64,000 nt of DNA from an uncultured Thiohalocapsa sp. (GCF_913063425.1 NZ_CAJXYK010000019.1:1-64000), one strand, 5' to 3'. Numbered from the stretch's first letter, positions 15,845 to 24,776 are shown. The notes: generated by a model from the sequence alone, not told the origin. Program-made: numbers and translations.

Positions 15845-17473
15845 TCAGCGCCCGGAGGCCGGTGCCTGCGTTTTGCTCAACGCACCGCCGTCGGGCACCG
15901 GCGTGGCCTCGGCGCAGACATGCTGCGCCAGGCCGGCCCCCGCCTCCGCGTACAGATTGAACACCTGGTGCACGCCCGCCGCGCGCAGCGCCGCCTCGTC
16001 GTCCGGGAACTTGGCAATGGCACCCATGGTGCCCTCGAACCCCTCCTTCAGCAGGTGCTCGGCCGCGAAGACGTTCTCGGATGCCTGGGGCATGGCCAGC
16101 AGCACCAGCTTGATATGGCCGTCGTCCAGGTGCAGGCGATGCCAGAAGTCGGCGTCCGTGGCCGAGCCCTGAACGACGTTGCGCCCGGCGGCCTTCTGCT
16201 TGGCCACCGCGTCCGGGTCGGCGTCGATGCCCACCGGCTTGAGCCCCCGCTCCCGCACCAGGAAGTCATAGGCGCCACCACCGATGCGGCCCATGCCGAC
16301 GATCATCGCATTCGCATCCCCCGGGTCGATCTCAAGCTCCGCCGGGATGCGCTGCCGACGCTCCTGGCGGCGCAGCCGGCGGCTGAAGAGCTCGTAGATC
16401 ACATGGGACTGGCTGTTGAGCGGTGCCGCGATGACGAAGGACAGCGCCAGGGTGATGGCGACGACGGCGAGCCAGTCCTCCGACAGCCAGCCGTTCTTCG
16501 CGGCGACGGCGGCGACGATGAGGCCGAACTCGCTGTAATTGAACAGCGCCAGCGCGCCCAGCAGGGCGGTGCGGGCGCGCAGCCGGAAGGCCAGCAGCAG
16601 CTGCTCGAACAGAAACCCCTTGAGCGGCAGCGCCACCAGCAGCAGGATCACGGCGGGCGCCATGTCCAGGCTCGGCGTCGCCGCGAGCCCGATGCTCAAG
16701 AAGAACCCCACCAGAAAAAGGTCCTTGAGCCCCAGCAGCGCCTTGGCGAGCTCGCCGGACTTCGGGTGCGAGGCCACCAAGACGCCGAGCAGCAGCGCGC
16801 CCAGATCGCCCTTGACGTCGAACAGCTTGAACAGCTCCGCGCCGCCCAGGCCCAGCGTCAGTCCGAACAGCAGCAGCAGCTCGCCATGACCCGCACGCTC
16901 CAGCAGCCAGTCCAGCACCGGGCGGGCGAAGAAGAGCCCGAGCAGCAGCACCGCCCAGGGCGAGGGCACCTTGCCGGCGGAGAACACGAGAAAGAGCACC
17001 GCCGCCAGATCCTGCATGATCAGGATGCCGATGGCGATGGTGCCGTAGAGGGCGGTCATTTCGCCCTTGTCCTCCAGCACCTTCACCGCGAACACAGTGC
17101 TGGAGAAGCTGAGCGCAAAGGCCAGCACCAGCGCCGGCCCCAGGTCCAGCCCCGCGAGGTAGGGCACGCCGAGCCCCCCTTCGGCGAGCAGCAGCGGCAC
17201 CAGCACGGCGACGATGCCCACCATGTGCACCAGGGCGACCCCCCACACCTGCGGCGCCGCAAGGCTCTTCAGCTTGAGCTTGAGGCCGATGGTGAAGAGC
17301 AGCAGCGTAACACCGAGCTCCGACAGTGCCGCGATGACCGGCCCCTCTTCGGCGCCCAGTCCATTCAGCACAAAGCCCGCCACCAGATAGCCCACCAGCG
17401 GCGGCAGTCCGTACTGCTTGGCGAGAACACCGGCGGCGAAGGCCACCGCGAGCCAGGTGATGGCGTCGAACAT
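15845..17473 (-). CDS. KefB/YbaL-type cation:proton antiporter with NAD-binding domain
   Basis: A 542-residue monovalent cation:proton antiporter-2 family protein. Residues 1-350 form a hydrophobic Na+/H+ exchanger domain of about 12 membrane segments. It includes FTIGLKLKLK (60-69), the DLAAVLF acidic site near 155 and GALALFNYSEFGLI. Residues 390-510 form a TrkA-N Rossmann domain with GMGRIGGGAYD (393-403). This layout is that of glutathione- or nucleotide-gated K+ efflux systems, in the inner membrane. The ATG at 17473 has GGAG upstream. The acidic residue and full domain set suggest it is functional; the transported ion is not certain. Confidence 0.9.
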   Translation of the reverse strand: MFDAITWLAVAFAAGVLAKQYGLPPLVGYLVAGFVLNGLGAEEGPVIAALSELGVTLLLFTIGLKLKLKSLAAPQVWGVALVHMVGIVAVLVPLLLAEGGLGVPYLAGLDLGPALVLAFALSFSSTVFAVKVLEDKGEMTALYGTIAIGILIMQDLAAVLFLVFSAGKVPSPWAVLLLGLFFARPVLDWLLERAGHGELLLLFGLTLGLGGAELFKLFDVKGDLGALLLGVLVASHPKSGELAKALLGLKDLFLVGFFLSIGLAATPSLDMAPAVILLLVALPLKGFLFEQLLLAFRLRARTALLGALALFNYSEFGLIVAAVAAKNGWLSEDWLAVVAITLALSFVIAAPLNSQSHVIYELFSRRLRRQERRQRIPAELEIDPGDANAMIVGMGRIGGGAYDFLVRERGLKPVGIDADPDAVAKQKAAGRNVVQGSATDADFWHRLHLDDGHIKLVLLAMPQASENVFAAEHLLKEGFEGTMGAIAKFPDDEAALRAAGVHQVFNLYAEAGAGLAQHVCAEATPVPDGGALSKTQAPASGR

Positions 17474-17699
17474 CGAGGGAGCTCCGGGTTGAACACGAGT
17501 GAGGCCGCCGCACCCCAACGAGCGCTGCCGGGCGCATGCTACAGGCCGAATTGACGCAAAGCACGACCTATGCCGATTCGCCGGAGCCGCCCGACCCGCG
17601 TGACGAGACCGTTACGATATACTCGACACACCTGAATGCCTGTGCTGGACAACGCCCGCCGGCTTCCCTGAAAACCGCTCAACGATCAAGGGTCAATCC

Positions 17700-19748
17700 A
17701 TGTCCGAATACAACGCGGAGGACGTCCGCAACGTCGCCCTCGTCGGTCAGGCCGGCGCCGGCAAGACCACGCTGGTGGAGGCCATTCTCGCCGCCGCCGG
17801 GGCCATCAATGAGCCGGGCAGCGTGGACAAGGGCACCGCAGTCTGCGACTGGGACGACATGGAGAAGGAGCTGAAGCACTCCCTGGATGTCGGCATCACC
17901 GGCTTCACCACCCACGGCAAGCACATCAACCTGCTGGACGCCCCGGGCTATCCGGACTTTCTCGGACGCGCCCTGTCGGTGCTGAGCGCGGTGGAAACCA
18001 CCGCCATCGTGGTGAACGCAGAGAACGGCATCGAGCCCCTGACCCAGCGCATGTGGAAGGCGGCGGACCAGCGCAACCACTGCCGCCTGTTCATCGTCAA
18101 CCGCATCGATGCGGACGGCGTGGACCTGGGCGAGCTGACGGCACAGATCCGCGAGGCCTTCGGCGCCGAGTGCCTGCCCATCAACCTGCCGGCGGACGGG
18201 GGCAAGCGGGTCATCGACTGCTTCTTCAACCCGTCCGGCGACGGCGCCGACTTCTCCAGCGTCGAAGAGGCCCACAGCCAGATCATCGACCAGGTGGTGG
18301 AGGTGGACGAGGCGCTGATGGAGCGCTACCTGGAGCAGGGGCAGGCCCTGCAGCCGGAGCAGCTGCACGACGCCTTCGAGGAGGCCCTGCGCGAGGCCCA
18401 TCTGGTGCCCATCTGCTTCTGCTCGGCCGAGACCGGCGCCGGCATCCCGGAGCTGCTCGAGGTCCTGGTGCGGCTGATGCCGAATCCCGCGGAGGGCAAC
18501 CCGCCGCCCTTCATGAAGGGCGAAGGCGCCAACATGCAGCCGGTGCGCGTCGTGCCGGAGCCGGACCAGCACGCCGTGGCGCATGTCTTCAAGGTCATCA
18601 ATGACCCGTTTCGGGGCAAGATCGGGATCTTCCGCATCCATCAGGGGCGCATCACCACCAACGCCCAGCTCTTCATCGGCGATGCGCGCAAGCCCTTCAA
18701 AGTGACCCACCTGTACCGGGTGCACGGCGCCGAGCTCATCGAGGTGGGCGAAGGCGTGCCCGGCGACATTCTCGCCGTCACGCGCGTGGACGACATCCAC
18801 TTCGACGCGGTGCTGCACGACTCCCACGACGAGGACCACTACCACCTCACCAGCGTGGAGTGCCCGGTGCCGCTGTTCGGCCTCGCCGTCAACGTCGCCA
18901 AGCGCGGCGACGAGCAGAAGCTCACCGACGCCCTGCACAAGCTCGAATCCGAAGACCCCTGCTTCCACGTGGAGCACAACGCCGCCGCCAACGAAACCGT
19001 CATGCGCGGCCTGGGCGAGCTGCACCTGAAGGTGCTGATGCGCCGGCTCTCGGACCAGTTCCACGTGGACATCGAGACCAAGCCGCCGAGCATCCCGTAT
19101 CGCGAGACCATCACCGCCAAGGCGGAGGGCCATCACCGCCACAAGAAGCAGACCGGCGGCGCGGGCCAGTTCGGCGAGGTGTACCTGCGCATCGAGCCGC
19201 GGGACCAGGGGGCGGGCTTCGAGTTCGTGGACGAGACCGTCGGCGGCTGCATCCCGAACCAGTTCATCCCCTCCATCGAGAAGGGCGTGCGCCAGGTGCT
19301 GGAAGAAGGTGCCATCGCCGGCTATCCCATCCAGGACGTGCGCGTGGCGGTCTACGACGGCAAGTCCCACCCGGTGGACTCCAAGGACATCGCCTTTGCC
19401 ACCGCCGGCAAGAAGGCCTTTCTGGAGGCGGTGGACAAGGCCAAGCCCGCCATCCTGGAGCCCATCGTCAAGATCCGCATCACCGCGTCCGACTCCCACA
19501 TGGGCGATCTCGCCGGCGACCTCTCCAGCCGCCGCGGACGCATCCAGGGCAGCGAGTCCAAGAGTCGAGGACGCATCGTCATCGAAGGCGAGGTGCCGCT
19601 GGCGGAGCTGGAGGGCTATGAATCCCGGCTCAAGTCCATCACCGGCGGCGAGGGCAGCTACACCATCGAGCTCAGCCACTACGAGGCGGTGCCGGGCAAT
19701 ATCCAGAAGCAGCTGGCGGATGCGTTCCAGAGATCCACTGACGAGTAA
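17700..19748 (+). CDS. EF-G-like translational GTPase (non-canonical paralogue)
   Basis: A 682-residue protein with the five-domain EF-G layout. The G1 motif is GQAGAGKT (16-23), G3 is DAPGYPDF (80-87) and G4 is NRID (134-137). In canonical EF-G, G3 is DTPGHVDF; here the catalytic histidine is Tyr84 and the G4 lysine is Arg. Domain IV (TGGAGQFGEVYLRIEP) and domain V (GGEGSYTIELSHYEAVP) are well preserved. Such EF-G-like proteins occur beside a normal fusA in many proteobacteria, with unclear roles. Start at 17700; a TATACT at 17618-17623 may be a -10. Followed at 24 bp by a patatin gene. Confidence 0.9.
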   Translation: MSEYNAEDVRNVALVGQAGAGKTTLVEAILAAAGAINEPGSVDKGTAVCDWDDMEKELKHSLDVGITGFTTHGKHINLLDAPGYPDFLGRALSVLSAVETTAIVVNAENGIEPLTQRMWKAADQRNHCRLFIVNRIDADGVDLGELTAQIREAFGAECLPINLPADGGKRVIDCFFNPSGDGADFSSVEEAHSQIIDQVVEVDEALMERYLEQGQALQPEQLHDAFEEALREAHLVPICFCSAETGAGIPELLEVLVRLMPNPAEGNPPPFMKGEGANMQPVRVVPEPDQHAVAHVFKVINDPFRGKIGIFRIHQGRITTNAQLFIGDARKPFKVTHLYRVHGAELIEVGEGVPGDILAVTRVDDIHFDAVLHDSHDEDHYHLTSVECPVPLFGLAVNVAKRGDEQKLTDALHKLESEDPCFHVEHNAAANETVMRGLGELHLKVLMRRLSDQFHVDIETKPPSIPYRETITAKAEGHHRHKKQTGGAGQFGEVYLRIEPRDQGAGFEFVDETVGGCIPNQFIPSIEKGVRQVLEEGAIAGYPIQDVRVAVYDGKSHPVDSKDIAFATAGKKAFLEAVDKAKPAILEPIVKIRITASDSHMGDLAGDLSSRRGRIQGSESKSRGRIVIEGEVPLAELEGYESRLKSITGGEGSYTIELSHYEAVPGNIQKQLADAFQRSTDE

Positions 19749-19772
19749 CGAGTGACGAGGGGCGAGGCGTCG

Positions 19773-20759
19773 ATGGCGCAGGCCGGCATGGCGGCGGGCG
19801 CCTCGATGCTCGAAACCAGCCACGCGAACCTCGGCTTGGCCCTCGGCGGCGGCGCCGCACTGGGGCTTGCCCACATCGGCGCGCTGCGCGTCCTGGAGCG
19901 CGCGGGCCTGGCCCCGGCCGTCGTCACCGGCACCTCCATGGGGGCGGTGGTGGGTGCCGCCTATGCCGCCGGCAAGCTGGACCTGCTGGAAGCACTGGCG
20001 CGCCAGATCAACTGGCGCCGGGTACTGCGGCTCACGGACTTCCGGCTCGGCGGCAGCGGTGTGCTGGAGGGCCGCGCCATTGAGCGCGAGCTGCGTCGCC
20101 ATTTCGGTCACCAGCGCATCGAAGACCTGCCCATCCCCTTCGCCGCCGTGGCCACGGACCTCGGCACGGGCACGGCCTGGACCGCCAGCACGGGCGACCT
20201 CGTCACCGCGGTGCGGGCGTCCATCTCACTGCCCGCGGTGTTTGCGCCGGTGCGGCTTCAGACGCCATCGGGCGCCTGCCTGCTGGTGGACGGCGGCCTG
20301 GTGGCCAACGTACCCGTCGCCGCCGCCCGCACCCTCGGCGCCGATCTGGTGGTCGGTGTGGATGTCACCGCGGACTTCGAGAGCGTCGCCACCACCGTCG
20401 GCCTGCGCGACCAACTGCTGCCGGAAGCGCAGCGGCGCGGCATCCGCGCCCGCCTGTGGTCCGCCGTTCCCGCCTTCATGCGCGGCTGGCCGCTGCTGCG
20501 CCGGCTGCGTGCCTGGGCCGACGAGCCGAGCCTGCTCGCCGTCGCCCTGGCCTCCAGTGCGCTGGCGCTGCGCCAGCTCTCCCTGCAACAGAACGCCGCC
20601 GCCCCCGCCGCCCTCACGGTCACGCCGCGGGTGGGACACATCTTTCACGGTGAGTTCGATCGGGCGGAAGAGCTGATCCGCATCGGGGAGACGGCCATGG
20701 AAGAGTCCCTCGGGGCCCTGCGCAGACTGGTGGGCGCTGCCGAAGGTCGCTCGCTGTAG
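19773..20759 (+). CDS. Patatin-like phospholipase (RssA/NTE family)
   Basis: A 328-residue serine hydrolase. The oxyanion-hole loop GGGAALGLAHIGAL (25-38), nucleophile elbow GTSMG (53-57, Ser55) and the DGGLVANVP motif with the catalytic Asp complete the Ser-Asp dyad of patatins. It probably hydrolyses phospholipid acyl esters at the membrane. GTSMGAVVGAAYAAG is characteristic of bacterial RssA-like members. The ATG at 19773 has GAGG-rich sequence upstream; a GTG at 19752 and ATGs at +6 and +12 codons are alternatives. Same strand as the EF-G-like gene and probably co-transcribed. Confidence 0.9.
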   Translation: MAQAGMAAGASMLETSHANLGLALGGGAALGLAHIGALRVLERAGLAPAVVTGTSMGAVVGAAYAAGKLDLLEALARQINWRRVLRLTDFRLGGSGVLEGRAIERELRRHFGHQRIEDLPIPFAAVATDLGTGTAWTASTGDLVTAVRASISLPAVFAPVRLQTPSGACLLVDGGLVANVPVAAARTLGADLVVGVDVTADFESVATTVGLRDQLLPEAQRRGIRARLWSAVPAFMRGWPLLRRLRAWADEPSLLAVALASSALALRQLSLQQNAAAPAALTVTPRVGHIFHGEFDRAEELIRIGETAMEESLGALRRLVGAAEGRSL

Positions 20760-20785
20760 CGCGGGCGCTCCAGTCAGCGGCACAG

Positions 20786-21289
20786 TCAGCGGCAGGGCGC
20801 CGTTGCCCAGTCCTCGTGCCCGCGCCCGGGCCAGCATTGCACCTGACGGCCGGCCCAGGTGAGCGCCCAGTCGGCACCCTGTGGCAAGAATTCCAGTCGA
20901 TGGCGCTGCCCGCGAACGGAATCGTCCGGCAGCCCCACCTGGGTGAACAGGACCACCTGCTGGTCGGCGGTCTCAGACAGCAGCTCGACGCTCTCGGAGT
21001 AGTTGCCCTCCACGGGTCCGGGAATGCCATACAGGTTCCGGGCCAGCGCCAGCGGGTCGGCACCGGTCGTTCCGGCAGCCGGCAGGGGGACGGGCGTGAA
21101 GGCGGAACGGCCCGGGTCGGCGTTCAGGACCTCGCTCTGCGCGTCCTCGGGCGGCGTCGCACAGGCGGCGAGCAGCGCGGCGCCAAGGCCGCAGGCGAGC
21201 ACTGCGGTTCTGATGAGCGCAGGCCTTTGCCCGCGCATCGCGGTGGGCTTGAGGACGGCGGTGGGCCGGCGGCGTCTGCCATGGATCAT
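20786..21289 (-). CDS. Putative lipoprotein of unknown function
   Basis: A 167-residue protein. After an Arg-rich n-region, a hydrophobic stretch leads into the lipobox LLAAC (ACGLGAALLAAC), so it should be a lipid-anchored envelope protein. The mature part is 120 residues, acidic and Pro-rich at its start, with conserved-looking LYGIPGPVEGNYSESVEL and two late cysteines (CWPGRG and the penultimate residue). I do not recognise a family. Start: ATG at 21289 with GGAGAC upstream; ATG 21238 would leave a more typical short signal. It converges on the patatin gene. Confidence 0.6.
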   Translation of the reverse strand: MIHGRRRRPTAVLKPTAMRGQRPALIRTAVLACGLGAALLAACATPPEDAQSEVLNADPGRSAFTPVPLPAAGTTGADPLALARNLYGIPGPVEGNYSESVELLSETADQQVVLFTQVGLPDDSVRGQRHRLEFLPQGADWALTWAGRQVQCWPGRGHEDWATAPCR

Positions 21290-21386
21290 GGGGCTGTCTC
21301 CGTGGAGTGCTTGGGCGCGGATCATACCGCAGCGCCCAAGCCCCAGCCCCGGCCGGCTCCTGTGCGCGGTGTCGCAGACGCGGCAC

Positions 21387-21806
21387 TCAGCTCGCGGTGC
21401 TGTACTCGCTCTTGGAGCCGGTGAGGTCCCAGGCGAAGGTGCAGTCCAGGTGGGAGAGCACGGAGATGAGACCGCTCTCGCCGTCTTCGACCATCACGGC
21501 GATTGGGGAGCGCTTGCCGAACTGCTTGTTGCCGCGCTTGACCCACATGTCGCGCATCTCCGGGTTGCGCGGGAAGTAGGTGTGCAGCGCCTCCTCGATG
21601 CGCAGCAGGTAGGCGACGCGGCGGTCCACGGTCGCGTCCACGGGAAAGGGCTCGTCATCGCGGAAGCGGGCCATGTTGCGCGCCTTGACGCTGTCGGGCA
21701 GCTGCAGCAGCCGGATCATGTCCTGGGCGCTCAGGTTCCAGCTTTCCAGCATGCTCATGACCTTGCGCGTCATGGTGTGGCGTTCTTCGGCAGTGAGCTC
21801 TGACAT
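21387..21806 (-). CDS. MbcA/ParS/Xre-type antitoxin-like protein, apparently orphan
   Basis: A 139-residue protein. The N-terminal half is a helical, HTH-like region (WNLSAQDMIRLLQLP). The C-terminal half matches the DUF2384 toxin-binding domain: RVAYLLRIEEALHTYF, then FGKRSPIAVMVEDGESGLIS and a final strand. Such proteins normally neutralise RES-domain toxins encoded next door. Here the neighbours are a lipoprotein gene and a PDZ gene, with no RES toxin, so it may be a solitary regulator. The longer ORF to 22052 adds an Arg-rich shadow; the ATG at 21806 gives the expected length. Confidence 0.75.
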   Translation of the reverse strand: MSELTAEERHTMTRKVMSMLESWNLSAQDMIRLLQLPDSVKARNMARFRDDEPFPVDATVDRRVAYLLRIEEALHTYFPRNPEMRDMWVKRGNKQFGKRSPIAVMVEDGESGLISVLSHLDCTFAWDLTGSKSEYSTAS

Positions 21807-22032
21807 GGGTCTTGACCTAGGGTTGCGGGGAGATATCTGGGGCGGCACACCGAACGGGCGGCAGCGGGAGTGGCCGGCATCGGCTTGGCTTGATGGCATC
21901 CCTGGTTTGCGCACCGGCGGGCGTCGTCCTCGCCGTCGCCGGTGGTCCTGCCTCGGGGCCATGGCTGTGGTTTCATGCTTACCACGGGAGGTGCAGGCGA
22001 AAACCCAGTATACAACCCGGAAATGGCCTGCG

Positions 22033-22050
22033 GCCCGCCGCGCGGCGGGC
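22033..22050. other. 18-bp perfect palindrome downstream of the PDZ gene
   Basis: GCCCGCCGCGCGGCGGGC is a perfect 18-bp palindrome 18 nt past the stop of the minus-strand PDZ gene. It can form a very stable hairpin at the transcript's 3' end, but no T-tract follows, so it is at best a weak terminator or a processing block. Confidence 0.4.
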
Positions 22051-22067
22051 ACTTGTCTCCTCCAGCA

Positions 22068-22991
22068 TCAGCCCCCCGGCGGCACCCGCGTGGCATCCAG
22101 GCCGATGCCGATGGGGCCGCGCGGCAGCCACACGTCCAGGATCTCCTCGCCCCGGCGCACCGCAACCGGCACCAGCTCACCGCGCTCACCGGCGCTGGTA
22201 GCTTCCCGCAGGTCCCGGAAGTCCAGCACCGGCGAATCGCCATAGCGCTCGATGACGTCCCCCGGCAGCAGGCCACCTTCCTCACCCGCGGAGCCCGGAA
22301 TCACCGAGTCCACAGCGACCCGGTTCGGCTGCCCGGTCTCGTAGAGATAGCGGTCGTAAGCATCGAGCCCGATCTCGTCCTCGATGGAGACCCGCTCCTC
22401 GTTGATACGGCGCAGCTCTTCGCGGTAGCGCGAGCTGTTGAGCCAGCCGTCGCGGGCGGCCTCGTCGCGCAGCTCGAGCCGCGCCAGTGACACCTGCGAG
22501 CGCCGCCAGATGAGATCGTCCGCCACCTCCGGCGTCACACCGGCGCGCAGCAGGGCGTCGCGCTGCTCGGCTGGTGTCGCCGGGCGCCGGCGCTGGGTGT
22601 CGCCGGCGTCGTCCGCGGCCGGCTCCGGCTCCTGGCGCTCGATGAGGGCCACGCGCTGGCGCAGCTCGGCGAGCTCCGCCTGCATGCGGCCCCAGCCGTC
22701 GGTGAGCTCTTGGACCCGGGCGGCCAGCGCATCGGTCACCTCCGGTGACACCGCCGGCGGCTCGGGCTCGGCAACGGGCTCTGGTGCCGGCTCGGGCTCG
22801 ACCTCGGGCTCCGGCGTGGTCACCGCGGCGGCATCCAGCGGCGGCGGCGCCGGCGACTCCGGCTCGGCCTGCGGCGCAGGCACCGGCTCGGGCGCGTCGC
22901 GCAGCACATCGGAGAGGACGGTGGCGCCGGTGAGCAGGCCGGCGAAGAAGGTGGCTGTGGCAGTGAGAATCAGTTGCGTGCGTTGCTGCAT
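22068..22991 (-). CDS. Membrane-anchored PDZ-domain protein
   Basis: A 307-residue protein. Residues 7-27 form a signal anchor (LILTATATFFAGLLTGATVL). A Pro/Glu/Ala-rich linker runs to about 82 and a short coiled coil (VQELTDGWGRMQAELAELRQ) follows. The C-terminal 85 residues form a PDZ domain (VDSVIPGSAGEEGGLLPGDV, then GERGELVPVAVRRGEEI). No protease domain is present, so it is likely a periplasmic scaffold or substrate-presenting protein rather than a DegP homologue. Start ATG at 22991. Neighbours give no functional clue. Confidence 0.75.
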   Translation of the reverse strand: MQQRTQLILTATATFFAGLLTGATVLSDVLRDAPEPVPAPQAEPESPAPPPLDAAAVTTPEPEVEPEPAPEPVAEPEPPAVSPEVTDALAARVQELTDGWGRMQAELAELRQRVALIERQEPEPAADDAGDTQRRRPATPAEQRDALLRAGVTPEVADDLIWRRSQVSLARLELRDEAARDGWLNSSRYREELRRINEERVSIEDEIGLDAYDRYLYETGQPNRVAVDSVIPGSAGEEGGLLPGDVIERYGDSPVLDFRDLREATSAGERGELVPVAVRRGEEILDVWLPRGPIGIGLDATRVPPGG

Positions 22992-23085
22992 GGTATCTGG
23001 CGGCTGGCGCCGTGGCGGACGTCTCGATCCGGATGCGGATTAGGCTGCCCGGGTTGCGGCATGTTCCGCAACCCCGTTGACGTGC

Positions 23086-23694
23086 TCAACCCGAGGGCGT
23101 GTGGTCAGTCGCCTGCGCCGCCGCGGCGCCGTGCCGAAAGCAGCTGGTGAGGTGATCGTCCACCAGCCCGGCGGACTGCATCAGCGCGTAGCAGACGGTC
23201 GGACCGACGAAGCGGAAGCCCAGGCGCTTCAGGGCGCGGCTCATGGCCTCGGACTCCGGCGTCGCCGCCGGCACCTGGTCCATGGTCGCGAAGGCGTTGC
23301 GCCTGGGCTCGCCGTCCACGTGGCGCCAGAGGGTGTCGGCGAGCGTTCCCCCGCTGTCCCAGAGCGCCAGCAGCGCCCGGGCGTTGTCCACCGCCGCCGC
23401 GACTTTGGCGCGGTTGCGCACGATGCCGGGGTCCGCCAGCAGGCGATCCATGTCCGCGGCACCATAGGCCGCCATGCGCTCGGGGTCGAAGCCCTCGAAG
23501 ACGCGGCGGTAACCCTCCCGCTTGCGCAGGATGGTGAGCCAGCTGAGGCCCGCCTGGGCGCCCTCCAGGATCAACAGCTCGAACAGCCGGCGTTCGTCGC
23601 GCAGCGGCACGCCCCATTCCTCGTCGTGGTAGGCGACATAGAGCGGGTCGGTGCCGCACCAGGGGCAGCGGGTGGTCGGGTCCGGCGAGGCCAT
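23086..23694 (-). CDS. tag: DNA-3-methyladenine glycosylase I
   Basis: Base-excision repair enzyme that removes 3-methyladenine from alkylated DNA. The 202 residues align along the whole length with E. coli Tag: RCPWCGTDPLYVAYHDEEWG at the N-terminus, then LEGAQAGLSWLTILRKRE, and LGFRFVGPTVCYALMQSAGL. The zinc ligands (an N-terminal Cys and His, and DDHLTSC near the end) are preserved. It lies 30 bp downstream of the glutamine amidotransferase gene on the same strand, and the two may share a transcript. Confidence 0.95.
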   Translation of the reverse strand: MASPDPTTRCPWCGTDPLYVAYHDEEWGVPLRDERRLFELLILEGAQAGLSWLTILRKREGYRRVFEGFDPERMAAYGAADMDRLLADPGIVRNRAKVAAAVDNARALLALWDSGGTLADTLWRHVDGEPRRNAFATMDQVPAATPESEAMSRALKRLGFRFVGPTVCYALMQSAGLVDDHLTSCFRHGAAAAQATDHTPSG

Positions 23695-23724
23695 GGACGC
23701 GTCTTACGATCAGCAGCCGGCGGC

Positions 23725-24417
23725 TCAAGCAGGCAGGCGGTCCAGCAACAGTTCCAGCGTGCGGCCGATGCCGGCGTAGAGCTCCGGTTCGGCGGCACGC
23801 ATCTCGGCGGCGCTCTGCACCCAGCGGCCCGGGACGATCTCGTCGGCACAGTGCTCGCAGAGGGCCGCCACGCTCGCCGGCGTGGACTCAAGGTGGAACT
23901 GCAGCCCCAGCACCCGGCCGCCCACCAGGAACGCCTGGTTGGCGCAGGCCTCGCTCTGCGCCAGATGCACCGCACCCGCCGGCAGATCGAAGGTGTCGCC
24001 GTGCCAGTGGAACACCGTCTGCTCCGCGGGCAGACCGTCGCAGAGATCCAGCGCCCGGCCCCGCGCCGCCAGCCGCACCGGAACCCAGCCGATCTCCTTG
24101 TGCGCGTGGCGATACACACGCGCCCCCAGCGCCGCCGCGATCAGCTGCGCGCCCAGGCAGACGCCCACCACGGACTTGCCGGAGGCAATGGCGTCCGCGA
24201 TGAACCGAAGCTCATCCGCAAGCCACGGATATGCGTGCGCATCGCCGACACTCATGGGCCCGCCCATGACCACCAGCCGGTCGAACTCGCCCGGCGCCGG
24301 CAGCGCATCCCCCGCATACAGCTGGCTCACCGCAAGCGCATGCCCGCGGCGCTGCGCCCAGTCCGCGATGCCCGCCGGGCCTTCGAAGGGGACATGCTGA
24401 AGAACGTGGATCTGCAT
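23725..24417 (-). CDS. Class I glutamine amidotransferase-like protein
   Basis: A 230-residue stand-alone GATase1 domain. The nucleophile elbow GVCLGAQ places Cys87 as catalytic, and LQFHLES supplies the His and Glu of the triad. VVMGGPMSVGD is the conserved oxyanion region. Proteins like this resemble GuaA's amidotransferase domain but are free-standing, often annotated as GMP synthase-like or gamma-glutamyl hydrolases. The specific substrate is unknown. The start ATG is at 24417. The upstream DNA is an intron-like remnant abutting an integron cassette array, so this gene marks its left border. Confidence 0.85.
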   Translation of the reverse strand: MQIHVLQHVPFEGPAGIADWAQRRGHALAVSQLYAGDALPAPGEFDRLVVMGGPMSVGDAHAYPWLADELRFIADAIASGKSVVGVCLGAQLIAAALGARVYRHAHKEIGWVPVRLAARGRALDLCDGLPAEQTVFHWHGDTFDLPAGAVHLAQSEACANQAFLVGGRVLGLQFHLESTPASVAALCEHCADEIVPGRWVQSAAEMRAAEPELYAGIGRTLELLLDRLPA

Positions 24418-24429
24418 GACTCGCTCACT

Positions 24430-24681
24430 GCTGTTTGCGGTTAACTGGAATCGGCCCCGCCTGACACAGGGGGGCTCGAAGCTGCCCTGATCCGGACGAG
24501 GCGCACTTCAAGGGTGCGCGACCACCCCTACGGCCGACAGGATTCTCTGTGTACGCTTGCCCGGCTTTCTGTTCGCAGGGCACAAAGCTCCGCAACCGGA
24601 CCAACACTCGATACGGGTGGGTGGCTAGCCCTTACCCGACCGGGACTTTCACCCGGCAAGAGACGCCGCTCTTTGCTCGGC
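24430..24681 (-). mobile_element. Group II intron-like RNA remnant
   Basis: Read on the minus strand from the attC end, the sequence contains CCGGGTGAAAGTCCCGG, a hairpin typical of group II intron domain I. Further segments such as GGGTAAGGGCTAGCC, GAACAGAAAGCCGGGCAAGC and TCCTGTCGGCCGTAGGGGTG recall 5' regions of bacterial group II introns. There is no reverse-transcriptase ORF, so this would be a truncated copy. Group II introns (class C-attC) are known to insert at attC sites, which agrees with its place directly against attC. Identification is by eye. Confidence 0.45.
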
Positions 24682-24772
24682 GCTACAACGTTACGCACAG
24701 CGCGCGCCTTGGAGCAGCCTGAGCGAGAGCGAAGGCTGCTCCAAGGCGTCGCTGCTGGTGCGCTTGTTCGGC
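24682..24772 (-). mobile_element. attC recombination site of the hicAB cassette
   Basis: In minus-strand orientation the outer core R'' is GCCGAAC (24772-24766) and the outer core R' is GTTGTAG (24689-24683). The interior is a long imperfect palindrome (CCTTGGAGCAGCCT paired with AGGCTGCTCCAAGG). R'' is exactly complementary to the first bases of this same cassette (G-TTCGGC at 25299-25293), as required for a circularised gene cassette. The arms AACAAGCG...GCGACGC and GCGCGCGCTG...AACGTT are shared with the next attC. Confidence 0.8.
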
Positions 24773-24776
24773 TCGT

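Noticed and set aside
17679-20111. 810-codon minus-strand frame opposite the EF-G-like and patatin genes
   Set aside because: Antisense shadow; both plus-strand genes show intact motifs across the same DNA.
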